Made by a program: the position numbers and the translations under genes. A stretch of 64,000 nucleotides of DNA from positions 62,001-126,000 of the forward strand of contig SEMN01001003.1 in NCBI GenBank assembly GCA_005408345.1. Reading direction: 5' to 3'. Below are positions 13,701-25,700 of this stretch, piece after piece. This stretch comes from Macquaria australasica. Lineage: Eukaryota; Chordata; Actinopteri; Centrarchiformes; Percichthyidae. The notes below the pieces were generated by a model that saw only the letters and a list, made by a program, of their open reading frames with translations, searched no databases and was not told where the DNA came from. Each line of letters starts with the position of its first letter. Position 1 is the stretch's first letter.

Positions 13701-16700
13701 CTTTCTTAGCTTTTGGAGGTTCTGCTACCTCAGGTTTCTGAGGTTTATCAAATGGTTTTAGTGTCACTACTTCTTGTTCCTCCTCTTTCTTTGGCAATTT
13801 CTTTATTTTCTTTTTTGTTAAATCTGGCTCAGGATCTTCATCTTTTGGTGCTTTAGGAGTTCTTGTCCATCTTGATTTCTCATCTTCTGTCTCTAGCTTT
13901 TCAGGTTCCTCCATATGGCCCAGTTCAGGTGCCTCTTCAGCTGCAGTGAAGACTCGTTCAGTTCTCCCAAGTGTTATTACCTCTCGATCTTCTCTATCGC
14001 AAAGCTTCTGAACTGTCAGTTCAGTATCATAATGCCTCGTCACTTCAACTTTATGAGTTGTGACTTCCTTCTCAGGCTCTTTGGGCTCAGTTGGCACCTT
14101 TTTTAGTTTGATCTTTTGCGGTTCTTCTTCTGGTTTCCCTGATTTTTCAAAAGGTTTTAGTTTGACTGTTTTGTTTTGTTCATCTGCCTTTGGCAGTTTA
14201 GTTATTTTCTTTTTATCTACATTTGGCACATCGGGTTCTTCCTCTTTCTGTGGTTTTGGGGTTCTTGTCCATCCCTCTTTCTCTGTTTTCTGTACAACTT
14301 CAACCCTTTCAGCTTCCTCAAAATGGACAAACTGAACCGTCTCCTCCTCTGCAGTGAAGACTTGTTCAGTTCTTCCAAGTGTCATTATGTCTCGATCTTC
14401 TCTGTCACGAAGTCCATGAACCATTAGCTCTGGATCGTGATGCCTCGTCACTTCTGCTTTATGAGTTACGACTTCTTTCTCAGGCTCTAGAGGTTTCACT
14501 GGAACCTTCTTCAGCTTAATGATCTCTGGTTCTGGTTCCTTCTCTTTGGGTTTTCTGGTGAGCTTACTCTTCAGCTTAGGTGATTCAGGTGTTTTTGCTT
14601 CCTGAACAGGAATCTTACCCTTTTGCTTAAGAGGTGGCACTGTGATTGAGGCAGTAAATACACCTTTTATAACATTCACATACAGACGTACAGGAAACTC
14701 AACATTTCATCTGACATTTTCACAACACAGGACTTACACACCACTTAAACATGTAAATGAAAAACAAGAGATATTTTGTAGTTCATGAGAGAATAACTAA
14801 CATAGCAACATGTATTACATTTTACTGCCCTTTCAAAGTAAAGAAGCTAATATTTGGTATACCTTTAGTTGGTCCAGGTGCTGAAACTGGTTCCTTGTCT
14901 GCAAGAATTTCAATAAGATCAAAATAAGCATACACAATACAAACAGTGCAAGGAAAAAAAGCCAAATCAAAGGTAAAGATGGTTAATTTATTTTTTGAGA
15001 CAGACAGATACTTCAGTTAAGAAAGTGTGGCATACATTTGTTTTTATTTCCTGTTTCCAGAATAATTTGCACTAAAAGTGAGCTATGCATCCCTGACTGT
15101 ATCAGGTGTTCAAGTGTACCAAGTTACAGTAAAGTAACTCCAGATGCACCAAGAGATGTTTTTAAAAAAGTATTCTTAAGGTTATTTGACCTCATTCAAC
15201 AGATAATGTTAATATGAAAGACTTGGATTGGATTAGAGAACTGAAAATGGATTTCAGTTTACACAAACATTAGACCAACAGATTTAGACAGAATTAGACA
15301 GTGAATGCATTTCTCAAATCAAAGCTCAGATTGCTTTGTATGAAGACATAAGAAATCTGTCAAAGCGGGAGACAAGCAGAAGAGAATAACATAAATGAAA
15401 GTTACAGAAGAGATGTTACCTTCAGGCGGAGAGATTTCCTCTGATACAGGAGATGGTTCAGCCTTTTCGGCTGGTGGAGATGGTTTCTTCTCCACCAGTG
15501 CAACTTGAGCTACAAGAATGCCAACTTGATTAAATCACTGGCAAAGATCTCATAAACAAGCGACAACTGACAGATACTTAAACAAAACAGACAAAATTAA
15601 ATAATTCCGACAAACAGATTTCTTTAAGGCAAGAAAAACAGGGAATTGAACAACATGGATGACAAACAAGAAATTACCTGTGGGAGAAACGACTTTTTCT
15701 GCTGGAGGCTTTGGTTTTAGTGGAGACGGTTTCTTTTCCTCTGGATGAGACACTTAGGAGTACAAGATACCAAAGGTCACAACCAAGAGAACAGAAGATA
15801 TGACAGCAACAACACATTAAAACAGAGGCAAGATAAAAGATGTTAAGAATAAGGACATATGCACATGGATAAAACAGACAGAAAGTAATCTGTAACAATA
15901 ACAGAACCACACAAAACAGAGTGTTTTAAAGTACCACAAAACAAAGTGAAAGAACTACCTGCAGGAGCTGCAGGAGCTGCAGGAGCCAAAGGCTTTGGTA
16001 CTGGTGCAGATGGTTTCTTCTCCTCTGAAGGAGATACTTTGGGAATACAAGATTCCAAGATCATAACAATAAGCTTAGTCAAATACAAGAACATGAAAAG
16101 TTAAAAACATGGAAACCTGAAGACATGAGACAATAAGATCAACACAAACAAATGGACAAAAAGAAAAACAACATGGCTGACTCTCGATGAGCCAACAAAG
16201 ATGAGGAAAAGTACAAACTGAACAGACTACCTGCAGGAGGAGCAACTTTGGCTGCAGGAGCAGGAGGAGGAGGTGAAGGCTTTGCTGCTGGTGCAGATGG
16301 TTTCTTCTCCTCTGGTGGAGACACTTTAAAATACAAGATACCAAGATCACGACCAAGACAACAACGTGGTCAATCAAGAAAGACAGTTGCATTGAAACAA
16401 TGCATTATAAGACTGGGGACATACAAGCAAGGGAAATGACACCTTTTGATCTGCCAGCAAAGAAAACAAAACAGTATACAGACATACATATAGTTTCAGC
16501 TACATATAAAACCAAGTGAAGAAACTACCTGCAAAAGGAGCAACTTTCTCTGCAGGAGGAGGAGGTGAAGACTTTGGTGCTTGTGCAGATGGTTTATTCT
16601 CCTCTGGAGGAGATACTTTGGGAATAAAAGATTCCAAGATCATAACCAAGAAAACAATAGGCTTGGTCAAAACATTACAAGAACATGAAAAGTTAAAAAC

Positions 16701-19700
16701 ATGGAAACCTGAAGACATGAGACAATAAGATCAACACAAACAAATGGACAAAAAGAACACGGCAAACACGACAAAACACAACATGGCTGACTCTTGATGA
16801 GCCAGCAAAGATGCAAAAAAGTACAAACTGAACAGACTACCTGCAGGAAGAGCAACTTTGGCTGCAGGAGCAGGAGGTGAAGGCTTTGCTGCTGGTGCAG
16901 ATGGTTTCTTCTCCTCTGGTGGAGACACTTTGGGAATACAATATGCCAAGATCACGACTAAGACAACAACATGGTCAATCAAGACTTATTAATGACAAAA
17001 GATGATTTAGACATGAATTACTCCAAACAGCACAGACAAGTAGAACAAGCAACAGGATTGGAGATGTGAAAGAATGTCAACTGATGAAGGTAAAACAAAA
17101 ACTCAACAATGAAAGATGTTAATAGACCAAGAAAGGTTCCTTAGTACATGGTGTACCTTGTACAGTAGACAAAGACAATGGACAAACACGGCTTACTGTA
17201 ACAATGTGAAGATTAGTGTTAACTGTATCATCTTTTCTTGTTATTCAAGACCATTTTGGAAGATGTGTGAGTACAGTAAATGTGACGTTAAATCTCTTTA
17301 AAGAGGGGTTGATCTTATGGCGATCACGAGCCTGTGCGGCTCAAATAAGAAAGAATACCTTTCAGAAGAGTTTGTTGTTCAATCTCCTGTGTTCCCTTCT
17401 TCACTTTCTTGTCATCTTCTCTTGTTGGTGGAGGTTTAGATGCGGTGGTTCTCACTTCTTCAGAAGCATCCACCTCGGGGATTATTACTTTTTGTGCCAG
17501 AGAAGCAGGTTTCTTGGATGGGAGAGTTTCTTCTTTAGGGGCAGGAGGTTTCTTCTGTGGTGAAACTTGAGATTTTTTAGTTGGAGCAACCTTGTCTTTA
17601 GTGACAGGTTTCTTGGGTAGAGTCTCTTCTTCTGTGGGAAAGTCTTTAGGAGCAGCAACTGCTTTGGGAAGTGCAGGAGAGGTCTTCTTTGTAGGCAGAA
17701 CAGTTTCTTTTGGTGGTGAAATTTCTTCCTCAAGACAGACTATTTTCTCAGGTGAAGGAATTTGAGCTGGAACTGGAGGTGACACTTCTCTACCTGCTGG
17801 GATAGATCTTGTTGCTGGGACAAGTTCTTCTTCAAAAGACACTTCTTCTGACACAGGAGTTGGTTCCTCCAGAGGCACAGTGTCTTCAAGACACAATTTT
17901 CCTGCAGCCTTGGGAGTTTTTGTTATTTCTTTTCTTGGAGACTCTTTTTTGGGAGGAACGGCTGTCATAGGAGGAGAGAGGGTGGTTTTGGTAAGAATTT
18001 GGGGTAAGTCTTGTTTAGGTGGAGGCGAAACAGTTTTTCTACGAAGCATGGATCTTTCAGATAGAACTTCCTCCCCTTCAACAGAGTCAGCTTGCTTCAA
18101 AAGAGTGACTTCTTTTGGCACTCTTGGCTTCTTTGGTACACTGATTTCTTTGGATGTATCAGATATTTTAGGTTTAACAAGATCTTCAATTGGAGAGACA
18201 GTTTCTTCTTCCATGTATTCATGATGTAGTGATACAAATGATTCAGTAAATTCTTTCTGCTTGGGATAAGTTGAGGGAATGTCAGCTTCCTTGAGCTTTC
18301 TTTCTTCAGGAGTTTTCTTGTAAGCCAGTACCTCTTTTTTGGATGTCAATCCAGAAGCTTCTTTCTTTGTAGAATAAGTAATTTCAGGTGGAGGTGTGAC
18401 ATCTCTTTTTGATGGAAGAAGGGCAGCTTCCTTTAGAGGTGGAGAGACTGACTTCACAAATATTTCTTCTCTCCGGTCCACTGCTTTGTCCTCTGGATCA
18501 AAGTCTTCTTCATCATGAAATTTAGCATTCTCCCGTTTTTCAGCCTTATATTCTGTATATACTGGCTCAAAGTTCTCTAATGACTCAGTATCTTCAACTT
18601 TCTGATCTCCAATGTACCATGTAGAAACTCCATCCTCTTCCTTTGCAAAAACCATTTGTTGTCTTATCTCCCTTTTCAGAGTGATTTCTTCTTTCAGAAT
18701 TGACTCCCTGAGCTCTACTCCCCTTTCATATGTCCTGACTTTCTCTTGCCTGTGTCCAACTTCTTCTGCCAGCGAAATCCTTTCTCCACAATCCCTCTTC
18801 AGAGAAGACTCCCTGCTGTCTTCAAGCACTACTGTTGTTTGCTTAAGATCCATCTCCAGGGGAACTGGGGTCATTTTTAAGATATTATCCAAGATTGAAG
18901 GTTAGCACCATGGAGTGGTGGCCAAGAGGAGAACAACACAAGACAAAAACCATCAAGACACAAAAACACATATTTCAGTGGGGTATATGTCCTACTGTGA
19001 TCCTCATTTTTACAACTAAACTGTAAGTATAATGAATCTATACCTCTCTGCTGTGGAGTTTCTTTAGACTTTGATACTGATACTTTTCCTGAAGGAATAA
19101 CCTCATCTGGTTTCAGTGACAACTAAATTGAACTAGTCAAACTACAAGGAAGTGATGGACATTTGTGCTGACTTTCTAAAAGTACCTGATAAACATTTGT
19201 AAGTGTAAGCATACCTTTGATGGGTGTACCCGCCTCCAGCTTTGGTTTAGCTAGTGCTGTTGTTTCCTGTGGTATCTCCCTCTGTTCTACTGTTTTGATA
19301 ATTGATATGATGTAGCAAACAGTCAACACACATGACAGCACAGACATCAGGACAAAACCTTAGAAAAATTGGCTTAAGGCATCTCAGAATAAAATATACA
19401 AATAGTAAGTTAACAGATCAAGATGAGCAAGGATTAGTTAATAAGATGTTCAAACTTGTCATGTTTGCAGACATATCTACCTTGTTGCTGAGGCTTTTTA
19501 GCCTGAGGAATTTGTTTTGGTGTTTCCAAGTCTTGTGGTGGTGCTGGTGCTCGGTGGCGCAGCACTGGTTCCTCTGTTACTAATTTTGGAGTCTCTGGAC
19601 TTTTCTTTGCCTCTACTGGTGGTTCTGTAACCATTTTGTGTGCTGCCGGAGCCTTCGTTGGTTCTTCTGGAACCTTCTTTGATGCTTCAGAAGCCCTCTT

Positions 19701-22700
19701 TGGTTCTTCTGGAATCTTTGGTATTTCTGGAACCATCTTTGCTGTATCTAGAACCTTTGGTGCTTCAGGACCCCTCTTTGTTTCTTCCACAACCTTTTTT
19801 GGTTGTTCTGGTACCTTCTTTGATGTTTCTGGAACCTTCTTTGGTGCTTCTCGAACACTCTGTGTTTCTTCTAGTACTTTCTTGGGTTCTTCTGGAACTG
19901 TCTTTGGTGTTTCTGCAACCTTCTTCGGTTCTTCTGGTTTTGTTTCTGAGATATGCTTCGGTGCTTCTGGCTCAGGTTTACCAGCCAGCACATGCAGTTT
20001 TCTTGGAGGTTCAGATGTCTTTTGTTCTGAGACAACTTTGAAGAACATTAATTTATAAGATGATTATCTTGTTAACCATAGTTTGAAATAAATGTGCAAG
20101 TCACACTCTAACGAGTGCTTAGCACGCTCAAAAATATTCATAGAAGGTATTTCGGAAAGATTACTTTCCATATGATACTTTCAACAGCCGTTCTAAATGC
20201 AGAAATTGATAAAATTAAACAAACTTAAAACACGAGAAACAACACAAACATAAAACACAACAGTACAACAAAGAAACCTATTAAGAGAATCTTTGCAGTA
20301 CCTTTAGCTGGAACAGCTTCAGCCTTGGGTGGAGTAACCTGTGGTGCAGATGGTGGAACTACAGGTTCCTCTGATCTGGGTACATCTTGCACTTAAGAGA
20401 ACATTATGTATTGTTTAACCTACAGGTAATGACCAAGGCTAACATGGAATCAAAGATTACACTCTTAACGAGTGAATTCAGAATCTAAAAGAAGATATGA
20501 GAGGAATGAAGCATGACAACTGAAGATTTCAAAGGTCAACGATCAATACCTTTAGCTGGAAGATGTTTCAGTGTTGAGGGAGTAACTTTGGCTGAAGTTG
20601 GCTGAACTACAGGTTCTTCAGGCTTTGGTAGCTCTGGTGCTTTAAAAGAACATTATATATAAGTTCAGTAACCTACTGGTAACCATTAAGGCTGTTAACA
20701 TTACAGTCCACTCTAACGAGTGCTTAGCACACATAACTACAAAAACATAATCGGAGAACATAAAACACACAACACAGACTGGTTTGTATTACAAAAAGCC
20801 AATCACATGACAACACATATCAAAGAGTTCAAAGATGGGAACAGACACTGTCTTTCGAGTACCTTTTGTTAAACTATCTTCAGTCTTTGGTGGCGTAATC
20901 TTGGCAGCAATTGGCTGAACTACAGCCTCCTCTGGTTTGGCTACAGGTGGCACTTTGGAGAACATTAAAAGGTTTTCCATTTGTACTCAACAAAAAAAAA
21001 GTCATACACTTAGATCACAGCAACATGAAACAAAACAACAAGAAAGACATACTGTATAACAATGTCTTTCCAATTGATCAGTAGAAATGCAAAGCGTTTA
21101 CTACTTTACCTCTCGGTTTAGGGGCTTCTGGTGTTTTCTTGGAAGGTTCAACTTTCGGTGCTTCGGGTTCAGGCTTAATTTTGGGCACTATAGGCTCAGG
21201 CACCGCCGGTTTCTGAGTTGCCACTTTAGGCTCAGGAGGAACTGATTTTGGTTCCACTGAAGGCTCAGGTTGACAAGGTTCAGGAGTGACCTTTCTGAGA
21301 ACGGTCACTTTCTTTTGTTCAGGTTCTGGTTTGGTGTATAATGAAAGTTCTTCAAGGTTAACAGAGAAATATTACTGTGAGTCAACACAGAACACACACA
21401 GCTTTAAGAGTTTAAGAGGTAAAGAAGGAAAAGATAACTCACGAAACATATTAAGACATGAATATAACAGACAGACTGAGAAATAAACCAAACAACTGAC
21501 AGACGGACATCCAAGAACACAATGCTGTTTACGCATTGTAAGAATGCTGACTATAGCTGAAGAGAATCACTTCAGACAACATTAAGCTAGTTCATCCTAA
21601 GAGTTTTATTTGATGGAGATATTACAGATAGGATTGTCGGATTGTCGGATTTTACAATCACTCCAATATATATATGAAATGTGTAAAAAATGAAAAATGT
21701 CAAGAAATTTTACATTTCTAGATCTCTTTAGATTTAGAAAATCTGAAAAATTAACAATGTAAATTGATAAAGAAATATGTAAATATTGTAAAACTAAGTC
21801 TGTGTAATAAATCGCAAAGATTTAATTTTATTTTACAAATCCTGAAAAATTTGCATTTATGTTGTTTATTTTTATATAATTCAAAAGGCTTTCATGTTGC
21901 ATTTATTTTGCATTGCATATCATGAATAAACAATGTAAAGAAATGTGTAAATATTGTGATGCAAAGTTTAAAGAATCGTGTAAAATTTAAAAAAATTTAA
22001 AAAAAGTATGTCTACTGTGCTTACAAAAATACAGGTCATAAAAATGTTCTGTGTGCTGAAGGTTTAATTTATGTTTTTGCAATTTGTGATGCAATTTGAA
22101 AAGTTTTCCATCTCCTTTTTGTATATTTTAAGAATTAAGAATGTGAGCCGATAAAGACTCTAAGATCACAAACAAAGAAAATAATCATCAGTAACAGTAA
22201 TAAACATTACCTTCTGAGGCCGGAGCTTCCTCTCGCCGAGGCGGAGCAGTGACAGTTACTTCGGCCTGTGGCTTCTTTGCTTCAGGCACTTTAAAATATT
22301 ATCATCGATTTCAGTTTTCTGACCACAATAAATGCTAACATCAAGACTCTTTTATTATTAGGTCTTTCAGAGAAACAGAAATAAATGAAGAAAGGAACAA
22401 ACAATGTGACTGAACAAGAAAGATCTAAAGCAAGACACAAGGTATATGAATAAGACATAACTACAGAGGTACATACAGGAATGGTGGAAAAATAAGAAAC
22501 GGTATTTGCAGATACCTTTGACTGGAGCTGGAGGCGGAGCTGCAGGCTCAGAGGGTTTCTCCTCTGGTCTCCTGTAAACCTCAGGAACTTGAAAGACCAA
22601 GAAAGTTCACATTAAAACTACGACAGCCGAGCTCTACTCTCTACTCTACTTTCTACCATCTACTGTCTCTAGTTAGGGTTAATAAGAGCTTAAGAGACAT

Positions 22701-25700
22701 AAGTCAGGGTGAAGAAGAGTAAAAAACATGAAACACAAACATGATGAAAGGGATGAAACATGAAGGTAGAAGACAGACGAGACCAAAAGATGATTTACAA
22801 CAAAAACAGTTCAAGTGCTCAAACACGGAGTTACAGCTGTGAGGAAAGAAAAGCTTCTATAAGCAGCAGCTGCTGGCATTTGAAGCGTTTGGCGTTAAAA
22901 CTAAGTGGATGGACAAACATGGTGGCTAGCAGAGTGGCGGCTCTGATCAGCGGCTTCGTTACGTTACAGCCACAAGCTTTGTGGAACAGCCAGTTTGCCT
23001 TTTTTAAAAAGCAAATATACCTTCAGGGATTTCTTCTCTTATCTCGACCTGAGTCCTCTCAATAATTTCTTCAACAGGTTTTTTCTCTTCTGGTGAAGAA
23101 GAAAAGTGAACTTAGAAATAAAATCCTGACTGACATGTTAGGACTGCCGCATGTCTTCAATCATCTGAGGTTATTAAGGATGAAATTAAGTAGATTTTCT
23201 GCAAATAAACAACAATCAATGAAGAAACATGGAGACGTTGGTAAAAACAACAGATAAACACACAAAAAGATGAAGACAGACAGACGGAGTGATGACAGTT
23301 TTTATATTGATGATGGACTTATTTTATAAAACAGAATAATGCTAATGCCAGTGACGGAGGAGTACTGAACAGAAACCGTCTCTTCTTGAACTGTCACACT
23401 TTCAAAAGCTAAAGTAGATCATTAAAGAATAATCAAATGTTAGAGAACTGTGGTCAAGTGTTTCATCTACAGCATTTAGGTTTGTGCAGAAAAAGATTAT
23501 GTGAAACAATTGTTTGAGTTCTGGGATTAATCTCAACTAATCTGACACTAAATCTGACTTTATACTTAAAGTCAGAATTCAGACTTTAATCTCAAAATTT
23601 TATTTCAAAATTGAGTTTTTAAACTCAGAATTCAGATTTTAATGTCAAATTTCTGATTTTAAAAATTGGTTTATAGAATAAAATTTAATTTATTTTATCT
23701 TGGAATTCTATGACTAAATTCTTTAATCTGAGAATTTTAAATTTAAACTCTGGTAACTATGAGAATGGTGTCAGAAGCCTCAAACATAGAAGTCATGAGT
23801 CAGACTCGGACTAATCTCAGACCTCGAGTTAAATTAATTTAATTAAAAAAACCTCACTCCATAATTAGATTTTTATGTAGGAATTCTGAGATTAATTTCT
23901 TTAGACATTTTTTAGACTTTAACTTCTGACTAATTATCATTTTGAAATTAGATTTATGACATTTTTAATTTTCACTTAATCATTTAATTTTTTTTTTGGG
24001 GTCAATATAGAGAGTCTGTCTAGACCTGCTCTATATGAAAAAGAGCCCTGAGATAACTTTGTTATGATATGGCGCTATATAAATAAAACTGAATTGAACT
24101 GAATTAATTTTGCCTTCTGACCTTGATCTCATGATTTTCAGATTAATCTCAGACTTTAACTTGATTTTTTCACACAGTTGAATCCTCTTCTGTACATTTG
24201 TATCTGGATGTGAACGAATTGTTATTGAAGTTAAATTATTGAGCTGTTATTAGAAACTACTTCACATGTTGAGGAGGGATTTGAGTTATTAGGAGGAACG
24301 ATGGTTGAATTAATATTCACTGAGTTCAAAGTGATCACACAGTTATTCAGGATGAGAGCCAAATGATGGTGGTGATGATGAAGGTTACATTTTAGGATGG
24401 ACGAAACTCACAAAATAAGAATTAATAGTGTTGGAAGTGATGATAGTTAGTACTAATTTCATAATTCACTATTTTTTGTACCTTTCACTTCTGTTCTTTC
24501 TTCGTAGTGATACAATTCAGAGGAATCTTTTGGTAGAAATAGACATTTATGAATAAAACAAGCTAGTTAAAGAGTTAAAGCTGAGTTTGATCAGTAGAAA
24601 CTGTCCCAGACTCACCTCTAACAACCATCGAAGCTGCCTCTGGCACATGAACTGATGTGTCCGTGACGTCTAAAGGTTTAGCCACAAATACAACTTTAAT
24701 TAATGTTGAAATCAACGGAAATATTTTCTAAAAACGTGTGTCGTGACAGTAAAACTTCACATTTCTTCCATTTGACAATAAAATTGTAATAATGTTCATC
24801 AATCTGCTGATAAAAGATCTGTTTTATGTATTTGGTAACTTCTGAGTTTGTACTCATAATCATACTGTAACGTAAGATCACTATCAGTGAGTCTCAGGAT
24901 ACTGTGTCATTGTGACTTTAATTAAACTGGAAATCAACACTTTAAGTCTGATTCCTCTGCTTACTGGTTTAGACCTGAAGACAGGTTCAGTTTTACTGTC
25001 ATCAATTTGCAGCATGTTTGCTTTTTAAAATACTCACCCTGAGGAACCCTTCCTAATCCAATCTCTGTGAAAGGACAAGGTACAAAATGTTGTTTTAACT
25101 GACTGACTGTTATAACTGAAGTTTAACTTTAGTAACTTTAGCGCTGTGATCAAACGTACAGACCTTTGCCTGAAAGGTAAAGCTCAGCTGTGCTTCGAGC
25201 TTCTCCCATCGGCTCCAGACGAGCGATCACCGAGTAAACGCCTGACGGAGTGGAGACATTATTAATGCTGATTATATTACTTAATGTTGTTTAAGTAAAG
25301 TTCAATTTTGAAGACACTTTAACTGCCCTGGTCAGACCAAACCAGAGAGTGGCACAACAACATTTATCTGTGCATCTTTGTAGTCAGTGAATGGCAACCG
25401 GCGAGCTAACTGCTAACAGGCTAGCCAGCCAGGAACATGCTAACGCTAGTAAGTCATATACAGCTCTGTATATTTTCTCTGTACCGGACTGTTTACTCCC
25501 CCGGACATTTTGTTCTCAGGTTTCTGCACCATTTCCTTCAATAAAGAGTTTTATTGAAGAAGGGAAAGACTTAGTTAGCTCAGTTGCTAACAGCACAGTG
25601 TATTAACAGCTGTATTAGCATGATGTCCTCCTGTCTGCTAACTGTGTGTAAACCAGGTCAAACTGCTAACACACACAGCTAATAAGCTACAATAGCTTCC

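Larger units (their letters stand above)
15959..16927 (-). repeat. tandem duplication of a PEVK exon pair
   Basis: Unit A 15959-16323 and unit B 16529-16927. The internal introns 16037-16230 and 16616-16840 share long exact blocks such as 'gttaaaaacatggaaacctg' and 'aagatcaacacaaacaaatg', differing by a ~16-base insertion near 16760-16775. Confidence 0.88.

Noticed and set aside
12512..13761. Plus-strand open frames of 211-239 codons opposite the giant PEVK exon
   Set aside because: Antisense shadows of a Lys/Glu/Pro-biased exon: they read as Phe/Ser/Leu-rich low-complexity protein.
19107..19122. Earlier acceptor 'caatttag' for the 63-base PEVK exon
   Set aside because: It gives a phase mismatch with the upstream exon and a TGA in the required frame; 'gaaaccag' at 19107 fits.
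23373..23412. Coding-like AFESVTVQEETVSVQ after an acceptor-like ctactttag
   Set aside because: No donor keeps phase 1; the nearest GT sites give phase 0 or 2. It could be a decayed E-rich PEVK exon, so it is only mentioned in the intron entry.
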